Made by a program: the position numbers and the translations under genes. This document shows, one piece after another, positions 24,007 to 36,335 of a stretch of DNA of 64,000 nt (its first letter is position 1; every line of letters starts with the position of its first letter). This DNA is from Gonocerus acuteangulatus (Eukaryota > Arthropoda > Insecta > Hemiptera > Coreidae): positions 72,903,121 through 72,967,120 of the forward strand of contig OX328128.1 of the NCBI GenBank assembly GCA_946811695.1. The letters are read 5' to 3'. Under the pieces are notes generated by a model. That model was given only the letters and a program-made list of their open reading frames with translations, was not told where the DNA came from and did not search any database.

Positions 24007-24042
<36 letters not shown>
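23844..24042 (+). mobile_element. SINE family A (tRNA-like head), copy 1
   Basis: The head gtctcccgtggtctaatgg contains a pol III A box, and ggtgggttcgattcc is a B box, in a tRNA(Glu/Asp)-like order. The body has a cccacggctcgctggtgaaa block; the tail is gtcggcgctaatgacctaga then a 36-A run. Flanks repeat ggaaccg (23837-23843 and 24045-24051). The insertion splits the GGAACCG|CGCTAAG hairpin motif, so this SINE is nested in another repeat. Confidence 0.88.
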
Positions 24043-24044
<2 letters not shown>

Positions 24045-24095
24045 GGAACCGCGCTAAGATGACGCAGTTCCTGCGAGTCGGACTTTTTAGAAATT
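24043..24095 (+). repeat. Dispersed hairpin motif (GGAACCGCG / CGCAGTTCC)
   Basis: ggaaccgcgctaagatg followed by acgcagttcc forms a near-palindrome, followed by tgcgagtcggactttttag. Other copies lie at 2904, 27975 and, reversed, 4646 and 63286. It marks an end of an unidentified repeat family. Confidence 0.6.
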
Positions 24096-25031
24096 CTGTT
24101 CTTCTGGAATTGGTGAAATATTTTTGGAAAAATGGAGTGCTAATTTTAAAAAATAAGAAAAGCCTTTTATTTTATTGTTATAAAAAGAGGAAACAATTGA
24201 CGAGTTTGTTAATCAGGAATAATTCCCCATAATGAAGTTTTTAAGGTACCACTAACGTCAAAACACGCTAAGCACCGACCCCATCCTCGAAATCGAGGTT
24301 CTGTTTTACCTCAACTATATTACGAGGAAAACCTTGTAATATGGGGGAAGAGCTGGTGAGAAATGTTGGCGTTTCATAAACCTTAGGCTATGAAAAAAAA
24401 ACCGTCGTTCATTTGCCTGCAATAATTTCAATAAAACCCCCTTACAATGACTAAAGTTCCCAAACTGTTAGTTTAGTTTCATTTGAGCATAATATTATGG
24501 AAGCTTATTATTTGTGCTTTACAAATAAAACTAAAGACTTCATGTCCTAATCTCTCGTTGGAACTTTGTTAACAGTCTTAAATATATTACAAACTGCCCT
24601 TAGAACCTTCTAAGAAGTATGCCCACCACCTTACCATGTCGGAGAAACCTTACAATTTCAAACACACTGTTTATAAGTTAAATTTCTATAAATTCACTCT
24701 GTAGTAGTTAATCCGAAACGTATTAATTGCGCTTAGGTCTGGCAGTTTTCCAAGTCGAGCTAAAGAACGCGATAAATTTCTCGTTATTCGGCCTCGGACT
24801 TGGAACGGAGTCAAATACTTCAAACTGCAATATGATGCAATCTGAATCCTCCCTTTCTTTCCTTCTACGGTCCCGATTTTTAATTTGCAATTTATTGCAA
24901 GGGATTTGGCCGAATTTCTGTTTTCAATGCTGGTACTTAGAAATGTTTGCTGTAAGGTTTCCTTTTCTTTCAAAGCACCATCGACAAGTAGGACGCTCTA
25001 TTAGTCTTTTTGTGTGTAAGTGACACATGTG

Positions 25032-25195
25032 GGGGTCTCCCGTGGTCTAATGGCTAGCGCCTTGGATTCATAAGCGGGAGATGGTGGGTTCGATTCCCAA
25101 CCTCCGGCAGGAATTTTATCATCCCACGGCTCGCTGGTAAAATTCCTCGCTGCACCCTGGATGTCGGCGCTAATGACCTAGATGTAGATGCGCCG

Positions 25196-25236
<41 letters not shown>

Positions 25237-25250
25237 AAAAAGAAAAAAAA
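25032..25250 (+). mobile_element. SINE family A, copy 2, with 14-bp target-site duplication
   Basis: About 97% identical to the copy at 23844. Same A box, B box and tail ending in gatgcgccgt and a long A-run with two G interruptions. Flanked by aagtgacacatgtg at 25018-25031 and 25251-25264. The exact duplication and long A tail point to a recent LINE-driven insertion. Confidence 0.92.
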
Positions 25251-25544
25251 AAGTGACACATGTGCTTTAAGGAGGCCCTCTATTTTGAGTGGTACTATTT
25301 GGCCTTTTTCGTCTTCAAACTGACAAGAAACGTTGCCAGGCCCAATAGAATACTGCGTCGTAATCCTTTTTTGCTTCTATGGGACTATGAACTTTTTTCA
25401 CAAAAATGTTCAAGTCCGCTTTGATAGGGGCATACTATAATCCCTTTTCCTTTGATATGGATGTCTGTACAACTGTTTTAACAGTCTCCTCGCGGAGTGG
25501 TATATTTCTACTGTGTTCCTTATCTCTGAGACACTGCCAGGACA

Positions 25545-26035
25545 CAAGATCTTGATATCCAGGATTTTTGAGCCATTTTTGGGAGTCCAGTTCTGGATGA
25601 TTTCAAGATTCTTAGATCCACTTTGGCTACGCAAGTTGTTCATGTTTTCAAGGTCTTGTGGCCACCAAGGAGACTGAATTTCTTGTTGACGTCAAAGGTA
25701 ATGCAGCCATTTCCAGAAATCCAATTCTTGATTTTTTTTATGATTCTTAGATCCACTTTGGGTGCGCAAGTTCTTGTTGTTTTCCAGTATCTTCCGGCCA
25801 CCTAGGGAACTCAATTTCTTGTTGTCGACAAAGAGAATGCAGCCATTTCCGGGTGTACAGTTCTTGATGACGTCAAGACTCTGGAGCCTCTTTGGTTACT
25901 CAAGTTCTTGATTTTTTGAACTATCTTTCAGCCGACCACCTAGGGGACACTTTTTTTTTAGTTTTTTGTTGACCTAAAATATAATTCAGTCGTTTCCGGA
26001 CTGTTGTCAATGATGATAAGGATCTTGGAGTCAGG
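25545..26035. repeat. Diverged ~145-bp tandem repeat, 3-4 units
   Basis: Units share the blocks cagccatttccgg, agttcttgatga, aagattcttagatccacttt, gcaagttcttg and ccacctagggaactcaattt. Divergence is high, so the array is old. No coding frame is maintained across units. Confidence 0.6.
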
Positions 26036-26924
26036 ATGCGGTTTTGTTAAAGCGGTCAATAATACTGAAAAGAACATCTTGATACTTTGACGTACCCACT
26101 AAAACGTCTGAATATCCATGCTTTGTTGGAAGGGGACCCATTGAAGTCGCCGTCCTGTATTGGTCATTAACATCTCAATATGTCATTATACAGTCCTTTT
26201 CTTTGCTCGTAGGATTGTATAAGTTGTGGCTGAAAATAAATTGCATATACCGCGTCCGTTTACGGAAGCCTTTTGACGCAGCCGAAGGCGACGCATAGCT
26301 TTAACGACTCCATTTGCAAGAGAATGAGCGCTTTCTTGTCGTAGTCCAAAACGTCGCGCGTGTCCGACTCGGAGATCTGAATTGTTGAGCAGGTTTGGAT
26401 TTCAATCATAAAGAAGTGGCCTTCGTTTTCAAACTATTTTTAGTTTAAATGTATTTTGGCGTTTTTTTTATTTCCCTGGAGAGGCAAAAGCCGCTTATGA
26501 CGTCGAATTGAAGACGTAATCCTAAAGTGTTGAGGGGAAATATTTGCGTTTCTTAACTGGTCCCTCATTTTTGTTTATACACACAAATCTTATATTGTGT
26601 ATCATGTATCTTATTATATCTGTGAAAATTGGTGATCTTTGAATTACAAGACAAAGTCTGCTTAGTTAAGTTGGAAGACAGATTATAAAGAAATACCAAT
26701 AGATAAATAAACTACTCTCTTGGTAGATGGATGCGTGTCGGCAACTTTATGTCGTCGGTCTGGTTAGAAATACTCTATCTATTAATTCCAAACCATAAGG
26801 GCTACGATTTTGTTCCGGTTGGTAGATTCTGCTGGTTAATGATTCGTCTTTCGTATTATAAATGGCGTATTTTTATAATGAGACGAAGGTAGTTGGGAGT
26901 TGAGGTGATGAGAAGCCAAGGGAT

Positions 26925-27010
26925 AGTTGCGATCGGCTAGGAGAAAAACGTCAGACCTTCTAGCAAAATTCTGTGTTCTATGGACGTTTCGGCAGCCTTC
27001 TTTGGCTTGG
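26925..27010 (-). repeat. Penelope-type hammerhead-like segment, decayed
   Basis: Shares gatagttgcgatcggctagg, then gagaaaaacgtcagac, and tggacgtttcggcagccttc with 4000-4105 and 36344-36440. Stem II has lost its loop arm (GGCTGCC abuts GAAA) and CTGANGA is not preserved, so it should be inactive. Confidence 0.55.
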
Positions 27011-27151
27011 TATATATTTTTATGTTTGCACTCTTAGGGCAAAGTTCGACCCTTTGGTATCAGTTAAATGAATATATCCTAGCAGTAAAAGTTTGTACCA
27101 ATTTCACATTGGACTAAACTGACCCCATTTTACGGTACATAAAACCTTTTT

Positions 27152-27213
27152 GAAGCGTTGATCGTCGGGGATTCGATCAATTCATTGACCGAATCCCCGA
27201 CGATCAACACTTC
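27152..27213. repeat. 19-bp perfect inverted repeat
   Basis: gttgatcgtcggggattcg (27157-27175) and its complement (27190-27208) are separated by 14 nt, with a further imperfect GAAG/CTTC extension. No T-run or gene end sits beside it. Possibly a small fold-back element. Confidence 0.7.
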
Positions 27214-28107
27214 CTACTTCTGAACGCTCGACCATATCTTCTCAATAAAACCTTTTGAAAGATCAATTATGTGACCCTACTGATGATAGTTTGTCTTCGA
27301 GCTGTGTCATATGTGACCTTCGCCTCCTTGGCGGATTCCATGTTGTGACCCCCTGTGTCACAATCCCCGAACATGTGTATATATAACGGTACGAATACTA
27401 TCAGATTTCAATCTATACGCCCCATCGGCCTCCAACCGCTAAAGGCCTATCGGAGGCTTAGAGATTATATCTTGGAATCTTGTCGCTTCCAATTTATTTC
27501 AATCGTTCTCCGTTTACATTAATATCTCTACGAGAGCGATTATGTTTTCGTTTTAGCGCCTCATTGAGCCTCATTAGTTATGAGATGGAGGTTTCCAAAC
27601 CGATGAACGGGTTTCTTCATGGGGTGAAGAAATCAGAAGTTTGAGCAAGTGAAAGTCAAGAAGTGTTCTTCTAACATATAAACTAAATATTAAAATTCAT
27701 GAGTACTTTAAACATATAATGGAGGGTGTTTCCATAATAATTATATCTGGAGTGGAACGAAAGCAACACCTCGGAAACTTCAAGCACCGAATGAGGTAGT
27801 TTTTTAGTGAACTTTGAGACAGAGTATGGAGTAATTTCCACTTAGGATACTGTCAGCTTCCTGTTGTGGCGCCTTATATCTTCCTTCTCTATAAGATTTT
27901 ATTTTATATTTTTCACGAAAGATCGAAAGCTTCCAATAACTGCTTCTACTCCTTTAATAATAGCACTAGGAATTTGAACGTAACCGCGCTAAAATGACGC
28001 AGTTCCTTCGAGTCAGATTTTTTAGCCCTTCAGATGCCCTTCACATTTAGAAAGGGATATGAATTGTGTCTGCCGATAATTTTGTTTTTTAATCCTTCAT
28101 CCTAACC

Positions 28108-29897
28108 CAGGAGGAAATCCCAAAAAGCTGGTGTGAGCTTCAAAATATTATGATATATAAGAAACGATGCCCGAAATCACCAGAAAATTATCGTAATATT
28201 ACTTTGGCCAACTGCATCTTAAAATTGTTTACCCAGATACTTCAATATAGGCTGAATATATGGATTGAAGAAACCAATAGCATTCCAGAATCTCAAGCAG
28301 GCTTTCGGGCTGGTAGAGGATGCTTGGATAATATATTTGTTTTAACTTCATTAATCCAGCTAAGGTAAACAGGAGCCAACTTGTATGCTGTCGTCATCGA
28401 TTTCCAAAGAGCATTTGACACTGTCAATCACGATCTGCTCTGGCATAAATTGTTCAATACGGGTCTCAGTGGAAAATTTATTAGAATCATGAAAAATCTT
28501 TATAAAAAGGCACACCTATTAATCCCTCAGAGTGAAGATAGTTATGTGGATGTAACGGAGGGAGTCCTACAGGGAGAATCTTTGAGTCCGGATCTGTTTA
28601 AATTGTATATTCATGGTATTGAAGATTATTTCAGGGAAAATGGAGTAAGAGGTATAAAGGTCAGTGAGTTATTTGATATTCTTCTACAGTATGCAGACGA
28701 TCTCATAATTTTAGGAACATCACATTATGATATAAAACAAAAATTATCACTCTTAAATCAATATTGTAAAAAAAATATGCTCCGGTTAAACACAAAAAAA
28801 ACAAGCATCATTAAGGTTCAGTAAAGGAAGGCCCAAAGCTGAACGCAAGTTTATGTATAATGGTCAGGAAATCGAAATGGTCACTGAAGTCACCTATCTA
28901 GGAGTGCTGTTCTCTAGATCTGGATTGTTTTTGAAGGCAACTGAACAAGCAATCAGCAAAACCAACACAGCAATTGGTATTGTAAGAGGAATCTGTGCTC
29001 GTTCTAAGTCTAAAGAGTGGGATACAAAGGAAAGACTCTGTCAATCCATGGTTAACAGTGTTTTGATGTATGGTGGAAGTATATGGTCCCTCAGGTATCT
29101 GGAGATGGTGGAGAGCTGTCGCCTTGCCTTTTACAAGAAGATCCTCAACCTGCATCCATCCAAACCTCATTATATTCTACGCCTGGAAACAGGGACTACC
29201 CATATAGTATACACCATCCTGGAGCAGGGTCTGAACTGGGTTAGAAAAATACTGGACATGCCTGGCCACAGATACCCAAGAATATGTTTCAATGCCCTCA
29301 AAAATAATGCAACAAGGTATCCTAATAATACTAAAAATAATTGGATTTTACAGTTTCAGGAGATACTTAAATCCTTTCAATTAGAGGAACTAATAGCAGT
29401 TTTAGAAAACACATCGGAGAGGAGAAAAAATATAAGTATCAGTCTTACCGCTATAAAAGAAAAACTCCACAATAAAGATTTAGATAGGATGACAAACTCG
29501 ATGTTTTGCCCAAATTACAAAAGGATTTATAACCCAGAGCATACACCTCAACAACATCTACAGATGAACCTCACTCATTCACAGCAGAATCTTCTATCTC
29601 AAATTCGAACAGCCAGCATAAAATTTATCACTCTCACACCATAGAACTTCTCACCAATTAACACCACAAGATCCATGCAATATTTGTAACCTCCAGGCCA
29701 ATGAAACCCTTCAACATTTCTATTGCTGTTGCCCAATCTACTCACCCTACAGGACATACTATCTTCCCAACCTTATCAATAAATCAGCAGAAGAGTTTTA
29801 TCAGATTCTCAATACCACCGATTTGTCGACCATCAGGGCTCTTCTCCAGTACACCATCAGGAGTCTTAACCTCAGAAAATTTATACTAGAAGAGTAA
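28108..29897 (+). pseudogene. LINE ORF2 relic: reverse transcriptase to C-terminal zinc knuckle
   Basis: The frame opens at the 5' truncation (EEIPKSWCELQNIMIYKK) and carries RT blocks in order: GFRAGRGCLDNIFVL, VVIDFQRAFDTVNHDLLW, GVLQGESLSPDLF and the catalytic YADDLIIL. Four reading-frame segments are seen. An in-frame TAA interrupts at 28366-28368. A frameshift near 28800, in an A8 run, moves coding to the frame that reads ASLRFSKGRPKAERKF onwards. Another shift at about 29640 leads into a C-terminal Cys/His motif (PCNICNLQ ... HFYCCCP) and the stop at 29895-29897. It is thus dead. The RT resembles the I/Jockey/CR1-like LINEs; I would not name the clade. Confidence 0.9.
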
Positions 29898-29944
29898 ATC
29901 CCGCTAGTGTTTGAACAAACAAACATTAATATATATCATAAATG

Positions 29945-29948
<4 letters not shown>

Positions 29949-30001
<53 letters not shown>
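29949..30001. repeat. (TA)n microsatellite inside the LINE 3'UTR
   Basis: About 26 TA units. It lies inside the target-site-duplication-bounded insert, so it arrived with or grew inside the LINE. Confidence 0.93.
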
Positions 30002-30004
<3 letters not shown>

Positions 30005-31424
30005 AAAATTAATTTATATGTTTGTAAGCTTGTTTATTTATTTATTTTGTTTTCCTTCCTCAATATTAAATAATGAAACATGTCAATAGTAATGAATTAT
30101 AAAATGCTGTGTATATATATTGTATATTTATGAGTAGTACACACTCTATTTGTATGGGATACATTCCCAAAAACAAATAAAATATTTGATTTGATTTGAT
30201 AATCCTTCATCCTAACCAAACTTTCTCAGTTTGGATGAACGTCAGATATTAGAATTTTGATGAACCCAGGACTAAAATTCTAGTTTCAACTTTTCTCACA
30301 ATTAACTAGATTAAGACATCAACTTGAAACATACCAAAACGTCAAAATATATATAAATATACGCCAAATTAAATGTGAACCTCGTAGCCTATTATTTAGG
30401 AAGCCTTTTCTTTTATGCGTTCTTGTGCCAAATATCATTAAAATTGGGCCATTTTTTAATATTGAATGATTGGAACATGGCCGTGTATTGCGTTATAATG
30501 CAATGCGCTAGAACTTCACTAGTTAATAAAAACAAAAACAAATACAAAGAGCGGAAATATGAAAAACTATATTTTATCCAACATTGACTAATTATAATGT
30601 TGACACATTGAGATATATTGTTGCCGGGATCTCTTGAGCAATTAGACTGATAAGGATAATTGATAAGATTGACTCTTATCAGAGGGCAACGGGGCAGAAA
30701 TAATCCTCAATGAGTTTATTTGTTTTAGTTATGTTCTGGTTGATTGCTTTTGCCCCTGGCTGTGTTGGGAGTAATAGGCTTTCCCAACAAATTTTTAAAT
30801 GTTTTCTTTTAATGATGTAATGTTTACAGTGATTCGAAGAAGAATCTTATGGATGGTAATGAAAAGCAACATTAGCCAAGTTCTATCCAAGAACAACTAC
30901 TTGTCATTAGTGCTTGTCACCCAAGCTTTTGTACCTTCGTGTAAAGAAGGTGCTTAGTGAGAAGTATTGGTAAACGCTATAAGTACACGGAATAGGAAGG
31001 GCTTCTATTTACTCAGTGACAACTATGCTCCCCCACTACGATTCTATCGTAACTCGTTGTCCATTGCCACCAGGTGTAAACAGCCCAACAAGTGTTAGGT
31101 GCCAACGTTCCTTGCCTAGTTGCTATTTATTTATTCGGGATTTACAGCAGTGTAAAAATACATTTCAAGTTAAATGATCACTGTGACTTGAAGCTGGTGA
31201 GAAGACAAGCTGCATAGTTGCAGTACTCACAAGGCAGAGTGATTACAATCTTTATTAACTACTCCTGGAGCTGGTCTATAGGCAAGTTACGCTTCAGTCG
31301 GCGAACTGGGTTATTTGGGATTTGATGTGAGGATAAGTTTGATGTGGAATTTTGAATTACATTTTTGATAAGGGTTAGATAAATGGAATAAGGTTGCTTC
31401 TAATTTTATTTTTGGGGGTTATTT

Positions 31425-31567
31425 TTTTTTTGTTACCTCCGACATAGTGCGGCAGATAATTTTTTCATTGGGCTTTGAAACGAGAAAAATCACTGCTGCA
31501 GGCGGGACTCGAACCCTTACTCCCACATGAGAATCAAGTCGTCAGCCGCTAGACCATGAGGAGACCC
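31425..31567 (-). mobile_element. tRNA-headed SINE related to family A
   Basis: On the minus strand, gtctcctcatggtctagcgg (A box) and aagggttcgagtcccgcc (B box) form a tRNA-like head with an acceptable Glu-like layout. The tail reads gccgcactatgtcggaggta followed by a short A-run. The stem and tail differ from family A copies. It is a SINE rather than a tRNA gene because the acceptor stem does not close and a SINE-type tail follows. Confidence 0.65.
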
Positions 31568-31584
31568 TTAGCGGGTTACTTTCT

Positions 31585-32472
31585 GTAGTAAAAAGTTAAA
31601 CTCGTAGGATGACATTCTCACTTTTGTGAGATTCGGCAGCTTGGATAATTTTTTTTTGGAAGAGTAGTGATTTCCCAAAAGTAGTTGCTCACCAGAAGCT
31701 TTTATTCATTTCCACTTTTTGAATTGACATTGTGGTTTGAATGAGATACTTGTGAACACTGAATGTGCATTTGACATAAAGCACAGGTAAAATGCTGATT
31801 TAAAAAAAATGTAATGAAACGTTGAAAAACATTTGTACTAGCAGAGAAAATTGGATTTGTGCTACAAAAAACACGAGGTTTTCTAAAGAACCTTTAGAAC
31901 GGCATTTGTCTGAAACGGGAGTGAGATAAAAATGTGTGGTTGGTGGTGTTACTACTACATTTTGTGTCTGTAAAAATGTTAATACTAAATATTATTACAA
32001 ATACATAAGTGCATATGAATAAAGCCTGTAATTATTATCATGGGAACAGGTTTCCTGCGTTTTCAATTTACTTTGGTGGATTTACATCAAAGAATAACAA
32101 ATAAATAATATATTTGGCTCCAAAGGAACGTAGCTATTCAACAGCCATTTTAAATCTTAAAAGAACTAGGCGTACTACTAGGCGGTTGCATTTTAACAAT
32201 TTACAATTCCTTAATGGAATTAAAAATTAATCAATTGAAAAATTTGCCTATTAAAACATAATTACAAGCTAGCCTGATTCTCTCCCGAGATTATAGCTAT
32301 ACATCCATCCTACTAGAACTAGACAAGCCTCTATTTGCAATTACATAGCTATGACAATTGGAGCTAATTAAACTCATGGTAGTTATCTATTAACTGACTA
32401 CTAGCTACTGGAATCTAGGAGCTACAAATAGGTCTAGGAATCCAATCTACAAACAAGATACTTAAGATGTAT

Positions 32473-32516
<44 letters not shown>

Positions 32517-32970
32517 GACTGGGTGTATCGCAACTTAATTAAAATACTCCAAAGGGCAAAAATAGACAAAAAATGTAGTTTAACACCACCAACCACACTT
32601 TTCTATCTCACTCCATTCCAGAAATATGGCCTTATAAAGGCGCATTAGAAAAAAACCCCTGTTTTTCGTAGTACAACTCAACTTTTCTCTGCCTGTACAG
32701 ATTTTTTTTTGAACGATTCATTACATTTTTAAAATCAGCATTAGATTTGCTTTAAGTCTAATAAATATTCAATGTTCACAATCATCTCATTCAAACCGTA
32801 ATATCAATTCAAAAAGTAGAAATTAATATGAGCTTCTAGTTAGCGACAACTTCCTCCAAAAAATAATAAAAAATCACTCCTCCAAAAAATAATCCTCCAG
32901 ACTGCCGAATCTCACAAAAGTTGTAGAATTTAATCAGCTTTCTAACGGTATACTCAGAACAGAGATTATC
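31585..32970. repeat. Inverted pair of family Y repeats (~400-bp arms)
   Basis: The left arm (about 31585-31975, minus) and right arm (about 32560-32970, plus) are diverged inverted copies: the acaccaccaaccacac block, tctatctcactcc, the acattacatttttaaaatcag block, aattcaaaaagt and gccgaatctcacaaaag all occur in mirrored order. The ~585-bp centre contains a (TA)n run (32477-32513). A third copy is at 15470-15880. Arms are clearly diverged, so the structure is old. Confidence 0.75.
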
Positions 32971-34130
32971 TCTCAAATTCATAATGTAATTGGAATTCTA
33001 GAGTGAAAAAACATGAAATAAATAAAAGTAATTATTATAACTAACTGAAATAACTGAAACTTATTATTTATGAAATTAATTATTTAATTGTTATTTAATG
33101 GTTTTACTGAGTTTTAAAGTTAAATAATAAAAAAATACATCGAAAATTTGGACATACCGCTGTGTAGTCCTTTCAATCTCACCATGGTTAGCTGTCATTT
33201 CCACGAATGATTATAAACCTGGATAAACGCCCAGGCCGGAAGGCTATCTACAACTTGTAGATAGCCTTGTAGACTACAAGTTGCCAAGGGGTTTCCATCC
33301 ATCAATGTTCTAAGCTACACCCGACGTTGCTCAACATTACAAATCGGACGAAAACCTCTCTACCCGTTGTTTCTCCTAGTATAATTGCTCTCCTGATCTC
33401 ATCGTCGTGCGCGACTCGAAATGTCCCCAGAATCTTTGCAGAATGAAAGAAAATTATTTTCCCCTGAGAATAGCCTTCACGTCATCCTCTATGCTGACTC
33501 ATTTAATTTCAATTACTGTTAGGAATTTTTCAAATCCCATTGCTTATTATAGACGTGAGTAAGAGGAACTAGCAGTTCCGTCATAACAGAACGGAATAGA
33601 AATAGTTTCAGGTAGTGAGTGGTTTGTTAGTTTTAGGATTTGTACCTGTTTTGGTGAAAGTGTGACTAACAATGGGCTTAGTCCTTACTCTTGGGGAATA
33701 CCAATCGGTTTATTAACATAAGCCCAGTTTTATGGCTGGAATTTCCATCTGGAAAGGACCCTTTTATGGAATAATTTATTATGGATTTGTCATTCAAACT
33801 TGGGATATACAAGGACTTAATATAGGGCCCTATGGGGACATAGAGAATATTCCTGTTCTTTTATTGCTCAGAGGACATTTGTTTCCCCAAAGTATTATTT
33901 ATAAAATTGTTTCTTGAAAAGTGTGATTAGAATAGTGCTTATTGCTGATCTTGCAGAACGCCTCCTGACATTCCTGTTCGCTTTATTGCTAAGATTTAGA
34001 AAGCTTAATCCCTAAACCCTTAAAATTTTTGAATAATATTAAATATTTGTGTGCACCATTGTAAGTGTACTGCAGAATAGCATTTACGACGGTGCATACA
34101 AATAGTTAATATTATTTTAATTTTTTTTTT

Positions 34131-34320
34131 AACGTGAGCACTTGGCTCCGTGCCAAAGGTCGTGGGTACGAATCCCACAAGGGATAGTGGATTTTCTTTG
34201 GAGAAATGAAAAGGCATCAGCCTTTTCCTGGTTAGAAAAGGGTAGTAACCTGTAGACAAAGCGTCTTAAAATTCTGAGTTAATTATAATGGACGTTAAAA
34301 TTTAAATAATAATAATTTGA
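34131..34320 (+). mobile_element. SINE family B, fairly complete copy
   Basis: cgtgggtacgaatcccac is a B box; the part before it (gtgagcacttggctccgtg) holds a weak A box. Then follow ggcatcagccttttcctgg, agaaaagggtagtaacctgt and the tail aatggacgttaaaattta with (AAT)n. No flanking duplication is evident. Confidence 0.6.
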
Positions 34321-36194
34321 GGTGCTGAGGTGATTAGCTAAGCGATTCACCGAAAAAGGTAAGGAAAAAAAATATAATAATTTGTCAATGATTAAATTTC
34401 AGTGATAATGAATGTTCACCATAACACAATAATTGAACATTTACGCAAAACAAAAAATATATAATACCAACGAAAAAAAATGTTTAATAAAAACACAAAA
34501 GGATAATGTCCATTTATAATTTCTTCATTACAAAATCCATCAGCCTAACCCACAAAAATGAACCAACTTTTCATTAAATATTTAGGATAATTAAAACGAT
34601 TAACAGCTTAATTAAAATAAAATGTTCACAAACGATTTATTTTAAATAATTAATGAATATTAATTTGACAATTTCAGTTTTCATCTGTTTTCCATTAAAT
34701 CCTAATTATTTAATTAAGAAAACCGAAAGCATTCTGGTGTATTTAATTGTTAATATCTGAAATTGAGTAATATAAACTATTAAGATTTATACAATCATAT
34801 CCTACTCAAACGCACTGACTACATATAAAACTAAATATTATCATAAACAGTACAGATACACTTTACAACTTCTTAATTCATTACGACTGATTTTCTGTTA
34901 TTTTATTTTTTTTTTAGATTTAATGTATATATTTGTTAATTCTTTGTAGTTTAATGAAGACGAATTTTTTTCCCTAGCTAATAAACATTAAACCGAATTG
35001 ATATAACATCTCCCTGAAGAACACAACATGCCTGTAAATCCTCTGTAAGATTTCCCTTCTGTTCCTTGTTCTGCTCCTATTTAAGATGATATAATTGTGA
35101 AAGCCTTTGTCTGAACTAAATTCTAATTAGTATGTACTAATTGCGCTGACTCCCAACACTCGGAAGCGTTTTTAGGATGTTTTGTGGTTGGGGTTTTGTA
35201 ATCAACTCTTTAGATTATCCAGTTTAGTTCTCCGTCAAGAAGGTATTTTGAAGAGAGTTATTTCGATTTTTTGATAATAATTGTGTGGAATTTTGAGGGT
35301 CTTGAGATATTTAATTTTTGGAAATGTAGGCGAATATTTTGTATTTATAGGAAATTTGATGAAACAATCATTTTGTGCACCCTGACCAAATTATTAATAA
35401 TGAGCTACCATAACATTTGTTTCGTGGTATTCCATTGAATGGAAGTCAAAGAAGGCGCATGTTTCGTTTTAGAGGCAAGAACTTGTGTATCTAATAAGAA
35501 ATAAATGTTTCTACTAAATTTTACTTAAATATGCAACATTAAAAATGCTACATATTATTATATCCTCAAATAATAAGGTTTTTCTAATACACAACTGACC
35601 GCTTCTAACTGAATTCTGCAATCCGGGGTTTTCTCTTATCCTACAGTACCCGGTCCCCAAAACACCGGAAAGTCTACTGTAAGTACTTCAATTATAGTGA
35701 TTTGAGTTGTTCCAAAGATATTTCCGCAAAAAAAGTGCTTCCTCTCGAAGTCCATCTGTAACCAGATCATGTTATTTGAGTAATAGAGTAAACAAACATG
35801 AGTGAAAACTCCCCAGTGGTAAGGTTACAACGGTAGGAGTTTCTACTGCGATTGTACGCGCCGGTATTATAGACCACGCCCTTTTTCCCATCAACTGCAC
35901 AACGTACGAGTATTTGAACAGGGTGTGTTATTAAATAGGATTTGTCTGATGTCAAAGCGTATACTGATATCTCTATAGAGTGTAGATACGTTTGATGGAG
36001 TGGCTACCTTACGAGTTCTGACATTGATGGAATAATCTCCTGTACCCATGGAGTAGGCAAGTAGCGGATGTATCCGCTCCATCAGGGATTACGGAGCTCT
36101 GGGAAATCCACAGTCATGAAGAATTGGGTTCCGCGAAGTGATTGTCTTACAATTACTACCAATTACTGGGGTGGGGGTTACTATTACGTTCTCG

Positions 36195-36199
<5 letters not shown>

Positions 36200-36265
<66 letters not shown>

Positions 36266-36296
36266 TATATACATATGTATATATATACATATATTC
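36200..36296. repeat. Interrupted (TA)n microsatellite
   Basis: TA units with TATG/TACA interruptions, directly left of the large palindrome. Confidence 0.93.
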
Positions 36297-36335
36297 ATTT
36301 ATGTGTAGATGGAGATAGTTAGCCGCTGCAGAGAT

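Larger units (their letters stand above)
28108..30199 (+). mobile_element. 5'-truncated non-LTR retrotransposon (LINE) insertion
   Basis: Flanked by an exact 18-bp duplication, taatccttcatcctaacc (28090-28107 and 30200-30217). The insert starts within the reverse transcriptase frame, runs through the C-terminal region and a ~300-bp 3'UTR holding a (TA)n run (29949-30001), and ends in ttgatttgatttgat-type short tandem repeats. Truncated 5' end, 3' tail repeats and an 18-bp duplication are the marks of target-primed reverse transcription. Confidence 0.93.

Noticed and set aside
24686..25023. Overlapping 95- and 98-codon frames, one vaguely like a LINE C-terminus
   Set aside because: No recognisable Cys/His or RT motif, both strands open equally, and no supporting flanks.
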